Assembly: GCF_900205965.1 (NCBI RefSeq)
Contig: NZ_OAOF01000008.1
Location: 1-64,000, forward strand
Origin: Lacrimispora amygdalina
GTDB taxonomy: Bacteria; Bacillota; Clostridia; Lachnospirales; Lachnospiraceae
DNA length: 64,000 nucleotides
Direction of reading: 5' to 3'
The notes below the pieces were generated by a model. That model made no database searches, was not told the origin of the DNA, and worked only from the letters and a program-made list of their open reading frames with translations. Positions 52,175 to 59,419 of this stretch are shown here, in pieces. A program made the position numbers and the translations under genes. Within the stretch, counting starts at the first letter, position 1. Each line of letters opens with the position of its first letter.

Positions 52175-52206
52175 AGACTTCACATGAGAGTGTGGGGTCT
52201 TTTTTT
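52175..52206 (+). terminator. Strong terminator after the rpsR operon
   Basis: AGACTTCACA (52,175-52,184) pairs, with two wobbles, with TGTGGGGTCT (52,191-52,200), followed by six T. Confidence 0.85.
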
Positions 52207-52270
52207 AGTACGGAGAATCGAAAATTTGAGATTGATTGATGCCTTATATTACGAAGTAAATTCTTATTGA

Positions 52271-52321
52271 GTGTCAGTAATGGGGCGGGTTGAAACCGAA
52301 CCACGTCCCAACTATTGACAC
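52271..52321. repeat. Imperfect 51-base foldback
   Basis: Outer GTGTCA/TGACAC with further pairing inside (TGGGGCG region with CGTCCCA; inner GGTT/AACC). No coding sense. It could be a small mobile or recombination-associated element, or a structured RNA. Confidence 0.45.
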
Positions 52322-52365
52322 AGGGCCTATTTACCCAAGATTATCCCGTATATCTTACCGGTTAA

Positions 52366-53250
52366 CGAAAGGTTATTAAAACCATTCATGACCCTGGGCA
52401 CACTTATGCTTTTGCTGAAAAGAATGAAGCAATTACAGAGTATAAAAAATCAGTATTTTTAAGGATTGGAGAAAATGAAAAAAATTTCAGCATTGAAATT
52501 TGGGGAAAATCACCCGCTCATTATTTTGTTGGCATAAGCTCTCCAACTGGTGATAGACTTGATATAATACCAGCAGGTATTGATAGAGTGGTGAAAAAAT
52601 TTTATTTTGAAAATACAACTGTAATTATTGAATATTATAATGTAGAACCACATACAGGCGATCCTCTTATACTTATATGTTTTGATAATCCTGCACCTGG
52701 TCGATGGTCAATTGATGTTTCTGCTACTGGAGATTATATGTCTTCTGGTTTTCATGTCTGGATTCCAATGAGTGGTTTTTTAAAAGAATCCACCCAAATA
52801 AGCAGTTCAAGTGAATTTACCGAATTCGAGGAAAAAACTCCCGAAACTACTTTAACATCACCAAGTGATGCTCAACTTCCGATTACTGTCACTGCATATG
52901 ATCATCGTAATAATAGTATTTATATCTTTGCTGGCAGAGGTTACACACGTAATAACATAGTAAAACCAGATTTAGCTGCTCCCGGGGTTTCTATATATTG
53001 TCCAACAACATTTGGAGAGACATTTTATTCAGGAACGAGCCTGGCTGCGGCAGAAACCACAGGTGTTGCTGCGATGATTTTAGAGTGGGGTATCATTCGA
53101 AAAGAATACCCTTTTATGACGGGTATCGACGTAAAACAGTTTCTAATAGATGGGGTTTATAGAAGTTATGAAATTCAATACCCCAATACGCAATGGGGTT
53201 ATGGAATTTTGGATATTTATGATACTTTCCTTAAACTTAGGAAGAAATAA
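52366..53250 (+). pseudogene. Subtilisin-family (S8) peptidase, C-terminal half only
   Basis: The open frame (about 294 codons) starts at a stop at 52,363. It begins with a beta-rich segment (SIEIWGKSPAHYFVGISSPT, LILICFDNPAPGRWSIDVSA) typical of the domain inserted before the catalytic Ser in large clostridial S8 (Csp-like) proteases. It then has KPDLAAPGVSI and the active-site SGTSLAAAETTGVAAMI. The N-terminal half with catalytic Asp and His is missing, and no start codon or ribosome binding site precedes the segment (GTG 52,588 is internal). Non-functional remnant. Confidence 0.82.
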
Positions 53251-53639
53251 CATTTAGTTTGATAATTGTTTATGATCTATCATAGATTATTAGTTCTGAC
53301 CAAGTAGTGGTTTTTAGTACCATAAAAGTGTAATTGTTAAAGCATACCATTAGTGCTTAAACATTTACACTTATTTTTTATAATAAGGGAGTAATTGGTC
53401 CGGCAGCCTATTGTGGGGACTTTTTTGCTATTTTTTATGCTTGAATGAAAACCCAGAGTCCCTCTTAATAAGAGTTGAAAGATTTGAAGAAATAACTACT
53501 TTTCTTGAAGAAATAAGTGTTTTAAATTTAAGGAAAAGTGATTATAATAACGGAACAAACTATAATAAAGTGATATTTTTGCGCAAGATATCCAGACATC
53601 TGAAAAATACTTGCAAAAGTAAAATCCACATGCCGAAGT
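53251..53639. other. Gap between S8 remnant and IS30 remnant
   Basis: Apart from the terminator at 53,326-53,382, I see no gene. A 90-codon open frame on the plus strand (53,411-53,683) has no start signal and runs into the IS30 3' end on the other strand, so I do not call it. Confidence 0.5.
53326..53382 (+). terminator. Terminator of the S8 remnant
   Basis: AAGTGTAA (53,326-53,333) pairs with TTACACTT (53,365-53,372). Inner TGTT/AACA and AAAGCA/TGCTT continue the stem, and ATTTTTTATA follows. Confidence 0.82.
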
Positions 53640-54622
53640 TTGTTTTTCATGGAATAATATTTATCGGATTCAATTACATGTAGCTGTAATAATTCAAGCA
53701 GCTTTGAATCAAGAAGCAACTGAGCCAGTTCAAATGGGATACGACCATTAAAACTGGCTCTTGCTGTACTGTTTATATGGTTAGTCATTAAAATGATGTC
53801 CTGTGGCGTATAAACGGTCAGAGAAATACCCTTAGGTATAATTTTGCGGATATATTCATGATTTTTCTCCAGTTTTCCTTTCTGCCAGGAAGCAAGAGGA
53901 TCGCAGAAAAAAATCTTTGTCCGTAACGAACCATCCAGACTAGTCTCCAATGCCACAGGATTTTTAAACTCGGAGCCATTATCTGTGATGATGATTCCGA
54001 ATAGGCGACGAAAGAGTTCAAGTCCTAATCCTTCTTCTAGCCTATCAAAAACTTCCTGAACGCATAACTGTGTGCATTCCTCCAATAAAAATATCAGCAT
54101 GAAGTTACAGTCCTTGTTTGATCAGTGGAGTGATCAGACAGTCAAGTTCATACAATTCCTGTCTGGAAAATCCGATGCCTTCTCTGGATTTTTTTAAAGA
54201 GCCAAGATAAGCTGTATGTGCAGAATTAGCTCTGTAATAAAAGTGAGGCTTGGAACATTCATAAACCATACTGCAACCATTACAAACGAAAGGAGACTTT
54301 GTTGTATAACGACAAGAATCAGAGAAATAGTCAGGGTATAGAGAACGACAATCGGTTTTGCGACAGATAGAACATCACTTGTCAAGAGGACAATAAGCGC
54401 ATAGATGTTGTTTGGGACATTGAACTTTGTGCGATCATTAGTAGGAGAATTACGTAGAGAGTTTCCGACTCTACGTTTGAAAACTTCTTTAGAAATAGTG
54501 GTTCTGTCCCTTCTAAGCATATCTGCAATGCGTGAAAAAGAATAGTTGCAGTTTAAGCCTTCTTTAATATCGTATCGATCCTGAAGGGTAAGATGTTTGT
54601 ATTGGTTATTTTTATCATCCAT
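53640..54622 (-). mobile_element. Degenerate IS30-family transposase
   Basis: Two pieces. The N-terminal one starts at ATG 54,622 (AGGAGG upstream) with YKHLTLQDRYDIKEGLNCNY and the helix-turn-helix FSRIADMLRRDRTTISKEVF, then loses frame near 54,430. The C-terminal one (from about 54,100) holds DDE residues: Asp in GIIITDNGSEFKNP and Glu in QKGKLEKNHEYIRKIIPKG. About 100 residues between them, including the first catalytic Asp, are missing or scrambled. No intact terminal inverted repeats were identified. It is inactive. Confidence 0.82.
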
Positions 54623-54772
54623 AATAAAATACCTCCTGTGGCAGGCAGACATCATATAAGTATTATAAAATTTGTGAAAGAGTAACTTTCCAAAATTTGA
54701 ACTACTAACATCCTAAAAAACAGAAAAAGTTGTACTTAAAAATACATTTAACCAAAAATTGAAGGTCGAGTT

Positions 54773-54812
54773 CAAAATGTGAAACTCGATTACAAAACGG
54801 GAAACTCGGAAT
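54773..54812. repeat. Tandem 20-bp imperfect repeat
   Basis: Two copies of CAAAAyGkGAAACTCGrwwW-like sequence, 20 bp apart, preceded by CGAGTT that can pair with AAACTCG. Possibly the end of a vanished mobile element. Confidence 0.45.
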
Positions 54813-54893
54813 TCTATTGACCTTACAAATTTGCTTAGCTGATTACCAAAGTGTCAATTATGGCACTTAACGTGTATAAAATTGGCGTGTTAG

Positions 54894-54921
54894 TTGAAAA
54901 ATATATGTTTTGCGTTATACT
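54894..54921 (+). promoter_or_regulatory. Promoter of the unknown two-gene cassette
   Basis: -35 TTGAAA (54,894-54,899), 16-bp spacer, -10 TATACT (54,916-54,921), about 100 bases before the proposed start. Confidence 0.5.
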
Positions 54922-55019
54922 AAAAGTAATAAAATATTAAACCAGTGGGCTTTTTTAATCCAATATTTTTCTATACTATATTTTTGAATTTTGTAAGGAT
55001 GCCACTGTCATAAATAGAA

Positions 55020-56498
55020 ATGGGGGGTAAAAAGTTAATTATTAATTGTATAACTTTATGTATGAGTATATTTTTAGTGTCGACCGCTTGTTTAACTGTA
55101 TTTGCGGCAGAAATAGCAAAGGACGAAATATATCCACCTTTTAGTATTAATAAAGTTCAACAACAAATAAAAGAGATTAAGGTTGAGAATGACATAAAAT
55201 TTTCTGATAGTAATGTAGAAAAAAGTATTATTCAAGATTCAAAATTACTTTCAGGTATTCAGTCCCAAGAAAATCAATCGCCTATTGCTGAATTAAAAAT
55301 GGTTGTTCTAAACCCGGAATCCATGATTAATGGAAAACTCACGACCCAAACTCAAATTGCATGGTTATGGTCATATAACGGACAAAATTTTACTTATGAT
55401 CCTGATGGAGATAGTATTGCAGATATGCAAGTTGGTGGTATCTCTAATACCGATATTATAGGTACTGTTACTGGAAACATTGGATTTGCGACTCAATTTA
55501 AAACAGCTGCACAATACCAACTTACATTTCAAGTGCAAGATTCCAAAGGGGCGTGGTCTAATATTGCAAAATATGTGTTTAGCATAGAACCCGCTGATGG
55601 AAATACTAGACCGATAGGTAAAATCAATTATTCTACTAATAAACTAATACCAAATCAGCTTCTAATGATTTCCTGGGATGGCTCAAGCGATAGTGACAGC
55701 GGTGATCAAATAGCCAGCATAGGAGGAATGGTGGTTAAGGATGGAGTTACTACTTCATTAGTTGATTATGTTAAACAACTTAATCAAACAAATTGTGTTC
55801 TATCGTTTAATGAAATTGGTAATTACGTAATATGGTTTAGAGTAAGTGATACCCATAATGCATGGTCAGACTGGACTATTTTTACGGTTGAAGTAGAGAG
55901 TTCATCAATGGCTAATATTCAGATCAAAGGTATTACAGAACCCAGCAGTCAATCGGCCTGGTGGGTCGACAATTTCCAAGCCCGTGGTGTATCTATAGAT
56001 GCAAGCCAAACCGGGGCTGATTATTTATTTGAACATTTTGGTTCCCACAAATTTCCAGCCTCATTACCTGATAAGATAGTATCAGATGGAAATTTTGAAG
56101 TTACTGGTAGGCTACTTACAGCATCAGGCAAACCCATAGCTAATACAAGCGTAAAAATCACAATGCGATTAACGGCAGGTCGTGGAATAAATCAAACAGT
56201 CTTATCAGATAAAGATGGTTATTTCTCTTATAAGCCAACTTTACTTAAATTTTGGACTGATGCGGGATATGTGAGTGATGGAAATTTAAATTATGAGTAT
56301 CTAGGAGATTATTCTGGTCAGGAAACGCAGTATATTCGTTTTTCATCGTCGGGAACTAACTATCTTTATTCAACAGTAATAAATGTGACAGCGGGAGGAA
56401 GCACCTATTCAGAAGAAGTGACATGCTTAGCAGGCTACACAAAAATTCCAATGGTAGGTAATTTAATGTATGTTGAGGGAGAATGGTATTACCGGTAA
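55020..56498 (+). CDS. Secreted protein with Ig/PKD-like repeats, function unknown
   Basis: 492 residues. A signal peptide (hydrophobic core at about 7-28, cleavage near VFAAE) is followed by a low-complexity Lys/Glu/Asn/Ser stretch to about 85. Two similar Ig/PKD-like beta domains follow: about 95-190, ending DSKGAWSNIAKYVFSIE, and about 195-295, ending DTHNAWSDWTIFTVEVE. Each holds a WSY/WDGSxDxD-type motif (FTYDPDGDSIADM; WDGSSDSDSGD) that looks calcium-binding. The C-terminus (about 355-460) resembles a carboxypeptidase-regulatory-like domain (GRLLTASGKPIANTSVKITM; SDKDGYFSYKP). No cell-wall anchor is seen. There is no ribosome binding site before ATG 55,020; GGGGGG lies just inside, so the true start may be a few codons later. 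It is followed 23 bases on by a gene of unknown function. Confidence 0.8.
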   Translation: MGGKKLIINCITLCMSIFLVSTACLTVFAAEIAKDEIYPPFSINKVQQQIKEIKVENDIKFSDSNVEKSIIQDSKLLSGIQSQENQSPIAELKMVVLNPESMINGKLTTQTQIAWLWSYNGQNFTYDPDGDSIADMQVGGISNTDIIGTVTGNIGFATQFKTAAQYQLTFQVQDSKGAWSNIAKYVFSIEPADGNTRPIGKINYSTNKLIPNQLLMISWDGSSDSDSGDQIASIGGMVVKDGVTTSLVDYVKQLNQTNCVLSFNEIGNYVIWFRVSDTHNAWSDWTIFTVEVESSSMANIQIKGITEPSSQSAWWVDNFQARGVSIDASQTGADYLFEHFGSHKFPASLPDKIVSDGNFEVTGRLLTASGKPIANTSVKITMRLTAGRGINQTVLSDKDGYFSYKPTLLKFWTDAGYVSDGNLNYEYLGDYSGQETQYIRFSSSGTNYLYSTVINVTAGGSTYSEEVTCLAGYTKIPMVGNLMYVEGEWYYR

Positions 56499-56520
56499 AT
56501 AGAAGGGAGAGTTTAACAGA

Positions 56521-57348
56521 ATGAATATCTCACAAAGTTCAAATTTTTTTCAATTAAATAAACAGAATCCATTTAGTAGAAAATTTGGGTTACCAATACC
56601 TTTAAAAGGTAATGTATTAAATGAAGTAGCTAATAAAGCTGCTGAAAGGAAGCAAATTAATTGCGATTTTGAATTTAAATCAAATATAAAGGAAATAGAT
56701 TTAGACACTTACGCAAAAACACAATATACCGGGGCTTTAGAAGAATTTCCTCCAGAGGTTCTGGAATATTATTCTGCGAGTCTTAAATTTCTTTCTAATC
56801 TGTCCAGTGATCAGGAAGAAGCACTTAGTTCTTTTAAGGAACAGCTTATTACTTTTGATAAACAAATTCAGTCCTATCAGGATATGGCAGATGGGAAGGC
56901 GAGTCTGCCGGAGGGTGTCACCAGTAATGATATTAACAATCTATTAGCCAAAACACAAAAATCTCGCGAAAAATACTTAGAGGAAGGATTAAAGAAAATA
57001 AATAAGTGGGATTTATATAAGAGTGATTTTTTTAATCGGACAGTTAATACAGTATTTGGTGAAAATAAATTTACTGAAAGCAGCGGAAACTGGAAAATTG
57101 ATATGAACGCTTCCGATATTTATGCTGAAATAGACAAAGTCATTAATTCAACAAGGGGTGTAACACAAACCCTTAATGAGGGGATTAGCCGAATTCATGA
57201 TATTCTTGAAAGAAGAGGATATGGGGATACAAAGTATAATTTGCATCAAACCGTATCCCCTTCCTATAACACACAACTTTATGATACAGATACTGCTGAC
57301 GATTTAGCATTATTACTGGCTTCAATTAAAAACAAAACTCAAGTTTAA
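56521..57348 (+). CDS. Helical protein of unknown function, cassette partner
   Basis: 275 residues. No signal peptide or membrane segment. The N-terminus is Asn/Ser/Phe-rich (SQSSNFFQLNKQNPFSRKFG). The middle is strongly helical, probably coiled-coil (about 85-160, SSDQEEALSSFKEQLITFDK). The C-terminal part is mixed (NTVFGENKF; SDIYAEIDKVINSTRG). I recognise no family. It has a start behind AGAAGGGAG. It is co-transcribed with the secreted Ig-like protein and ended by a strong terminator, so the two form a discrete cassette. Confidence 0.75.
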   Translation: MNISQSSNFFQLNKQNPFSRKFGLPIPLKGNVLNEVANKAAERKQINCDFEFKSNIKEIDLDTYAKTQYTGALEEFPPEVLEYYSASLKFLSNLSSDQEEALSSFKEQLITFDKQIQSYQDMADGKASLPEGVTSNDINNLLAKTQKSREKYLEEGLKKINKWDLYKSDFFNRTVNTVFGENKFTESSGNWKIDMNASDIYAEIDKVINSTRGVTQTLNEGISRIHDILERRGYGDTKYNLHQTVSPSYNTQLYDTDTADDLALLLASIKNKTQV

Positions 57349-57381
57349 TTGTTGCCTAAATATAGGGATAAAAAATGGGAT

Positions 57382-57419
57382 GGTCAGACAGATAAATTCA
57401 AATCTGTCTGACCGTTTTT
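57382..57419 (+). terminator. Terminator of the unknown cassette
   Basis: GGTCAGACAGAT (57,382-57,393) pairs perfectly with 57,402-57,413, followed by GTTTTTA. Confidence 0.9.
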
Positions 57420-57420
57420 A

Positions 57421-57453
57421 GTATAGCAGTCTTTTAATAAACCACTGCTATAC
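57421..57453. other. Second hairpin after the cassette
   Basis: GTATAGCAGT (57,421-57,430) pairs perfectly with 57,444-57,453. No T-run follows on the plus strand. The rest of the gap to 57,659 holds one 34-codon open frame (57,527-57,631) without support. Confidence 0.5.
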
Positions 57454-57659
57454 AGGTGCAACCACATTTGGTTTCAGCTTCAAGTAGAAACCTCCAGTGA
57501 TATAGTGTATTAGTGAGGCTTTAATAATGAATAAAAACGAAACTTTTATTGTGTCTCCAATTGAAAACACATGGCAAAAACAGCGGGAAAAGAACGATAA
57601 GATATGTTACTATCTTAAAGTCACACAATGACAGGAAAGATCAGATCAGGGGGCGGCTG

Positions 57660-58421
57660 ATGAACCAGGATATAATAGATTATTACAAAGTATATGATGA
57701 AGAAGGCAGGTTGTTTCGGAATAACAGTCATAAGATTGAATGGCTGACCAGTATGCATTATCTAACGAAATGGATAAAAAAAGGTTCCTTTGTATTGGAT
57801 GGCTGTGCCGGAACTGGGAATTATGCATTTCCATTAGCTGAGATGGGTTATAAGGTGACTGCCGGAGATATAGTGCATGAAAATGTCGATATTATCAGGG
57901 AGAAGCAAAAAAGTAATCCTGTATTAAATGATATCTATGTAGGAAGCATGCTGGATCTTTCGCGGTTTAAGAGTGAAAGCTTTTATGCTGTTTTGTGTAT
58001 GGGGGCATTTTACCATGTTGATAATGAAATAAGACCCAGCATAATGAAAGAATGTCTCCGTGTATTAAAGCCGGGTGGATTGCTGGCGGTTTCTTATATC
58101 AATGCAATGGCCGGTGTAATTGCTGGCCTGGATGATAAGTTACAAAATATGGATGAGGCGGAGAAGTGGTTTAAAAACAAAACCTCAGATGGACTATTCT
58201 TGTATATGACTCCTTTGCAAATGGAGGAAATGGCTTTGGCTTTTCATGCCCGGATAGTTACCCACTTCGCAGCTGACGGGATAAACTACTTACTTTCCGG
58301 TAAGCTTAATACGGCTTGTGATGATGATTTCAATCGGTGGTACCAGTTTCATTTAAAAACGTGCGAAGATAAAAGTCTGTTAGGATATAGTTTACATGGA
58401 ATGATAATTTTGAGAAAATAA
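57660..58421 (+). CDS. Class I SAM-dependent methyltransferase
   Basis: 253 residues from the ATG with AGGGGGCGG upstream; the frame is open 37 codons further without a start site. Motif I is VLDGCAGTGNYAFPLAEMGY (about 42-61), followed by TAGDIVHENV and the post-motif FYAVLCMGAFYHVDNEI, ECLRVLKPGGLLAVS. The substrate is unknown (small molecule, Methyltransf_11-like). It lies alone, 110 bases before the flavodoxin/ferredoxin gene. Confidence 0.87.
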   Translation: MNQDIIDYYKVYDEEGRLFRNNSHKIEWLTSMHYLTKWIKKGSFVLDGCAGTGNYAFPLAEMGYKVTAGDIVHENVDIIREKQKSNPVLNDIYVGSMLDLSRFKSESFYAVLCMGAFYHVDNEIRPSIMKECLRVLKPGGLLAVSYINAMAGVIAGLDDKLQNMDEAEKWFKNKTSDGLFLYMTPLQMEEMALAFHARIVTHFAADGINYLLSGKLNTACDDDFNRWYQFHLKTCEDKSLLGYSLHGMIILRK

Positions 58422-58531
58422 ATGTTTAAAAAGGGGCTGAATGAAGGTGATAAAAATAGTTACTGAATGATGTGTATAGGAGAATTTAAGGAACAAGTCA
58501 GGAAAAGCTGGCTGGAAACGGATTACAAATT

Positions 58532-59323
58532 ATGAAAACCGAAATTATATATTTTTCTGCAACAGGTACAACAAAAGCAATTGTCACAGCAATTTCAAAA
58601 GGGTTAAGAGGTGAAGTGCATTTTACTGATATAACTCTGCCGGAGAAACGAAAAGACGCCATTGAAATAGATTGCGATTTAGTGATTGCAGCGATTCCTG
58701 TTTACGGGGAAAGAATTCCTCATTTTCTGTATGATTATTTAAAGAATATTCATGGCAATGGAACATACCTTGCAGCAATCTCAGTTTATGGGAACATAGG
58801 ATTTGGTATCAGTTTGGAGCAATGGAAACGCCTTGCAGAGACGAACCATTTCAGATTAATTGCTGCAGGGGCATTCATTGGTCAGCATACCTATGCATCC
58901 AGAGAAGCTCCTGTCGCTTATGGAAGACCGGATGAATCAGATATACGGGAGGCCCGGACCTTCGCCGAAGATATTCAGAAAAAATTAGATACTGGTGACT
59001 CTAAGTGCCCTGAAATACCTAAATGTACATTGCCGGGATTTATAACAAAACTTCCGGATTCGGGTACACGGCTTCTGGTCAGGCAGCCACGGATAAATAA
59101 CAGGACTGCCTGCAATAATTGCGGAGCCTGCGTCCGAAAATGTCCGGTGGGCGCTATTAACTCCGAAACTTTGGAAATCAGTGAAAATAAGTGTCTTCGC
59201 TGTTATGCCTGTGTGAGGGTCTGTCCCCAAAAGGCCAGAACAGCTGGTCTGCGGCTATCCGTTTTTCGGACTATATTCTTTCATGCAGGTATGAGCAAGA
59301 AGGAGAATCAGATATTCCTATAG
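58532..59323 (+). CDS. EFR1-type flavodoxin-ferredoxin fusion
   Basis: 263 residues. Flavodoxin-like N-terminus (1-150) with IIYFSATGTTKAIVTAI (FMN phosphate loop) and AIPVYGERIPHFLYDY. Two 4Fe-4S clusters at about 187-237: CNNCGACVRKCPVGA and CLRCYACVRVCPQKA. A soluble electron-transfer protein, common in anaerobes; its partner enzyme is not apparent. The FMN loop is intact here, unlike the broken flavodoxin-type gene at the left end of the window. Confidence 0.9.
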   Translation: MKTEIIYFSATGTTKAIVTAISKGLRGEVHFTDITLPEKRKDAIEIDCDLVIAAIPVYGERIPHFLYDYLKNIHGNGTYLAAISVYGNIGFGISLEQWKRLAETNHFRLIAAGAFIGQHTYASREAPVAYGRPDESDIREARTFAEDIQKKLDTGDSKCPEIPKCTLPGFITKLPDSGTRLLVRQPRINNRTACNNCGACVRKCPVGAINSETLEISENKCLRCYACVRVCPQKARTAGLRLSVFRTIFFHAGMSKKENQIFL

Positions 59324-59362
59324 AAGGATACATAGGTATTTGAATATCCAGGTGAGTAAAAA

Positions 59363-59417
59363 ACGGGCCGCCGGATTCAGCCCTTGCAGATAGAACAGGA
59401 CAAATCCGGCAGCCCGT
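59363..59417 (-). terminator. Terminator between EFR1 and P-type ATPase genes
   Basis: A 15-bp GC-rich stem with one mismatch (59,363-59,377 with 59,403-59,417). On the minus strand TTTTTTACTC follows, so it mainly ends the ATPase gene and may serve both strands. Confidence 0.85.
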
Positions 59418-59419
59418 GA

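Larger units (their letters stand above)
52078..52365. other. Scar region after rpsR
   Basis: No gene seen. It contains a tandem TTTACTCAAA (52,095-52,115), a terminator at 52,175-52,206, an imperfect 51-base foldback at 52,271-52,321, and then the broken start of the S8 gene. Base composition changes from GC-balanced to AT-rich here. It looks like the left junction of inserted DNA. Confidence 0.5.
54623..55019. other. Non-coding stretch between IS30 remnant and secreted-protein gene
   Basis: No gene seen. It contains a tandem 20-bp imperfect repeat (54,773-54,812) and a likely promoter for the downstream gene at 54,894-54,921. Confidence 0.5.

Noticed and set aside
52113..52304. 63-codon minus-strand frame starting MVRFQPAP
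   Set aside because: It covers the terminator and the foldback region, has no ribosome binding site, and its sequence looks like translation of non-coding repeat DNA.
53411..53683. 90-codon plus-strand frame
   Set aside because: No start signal and no recognisable pattern; its right end is antisense to the IS30 3' end.
57527..57631. 34-codon frame before the methyltransferase gene
   Set aside because: It has an ATG but no convincing ribosome binding site or family; probably chance.
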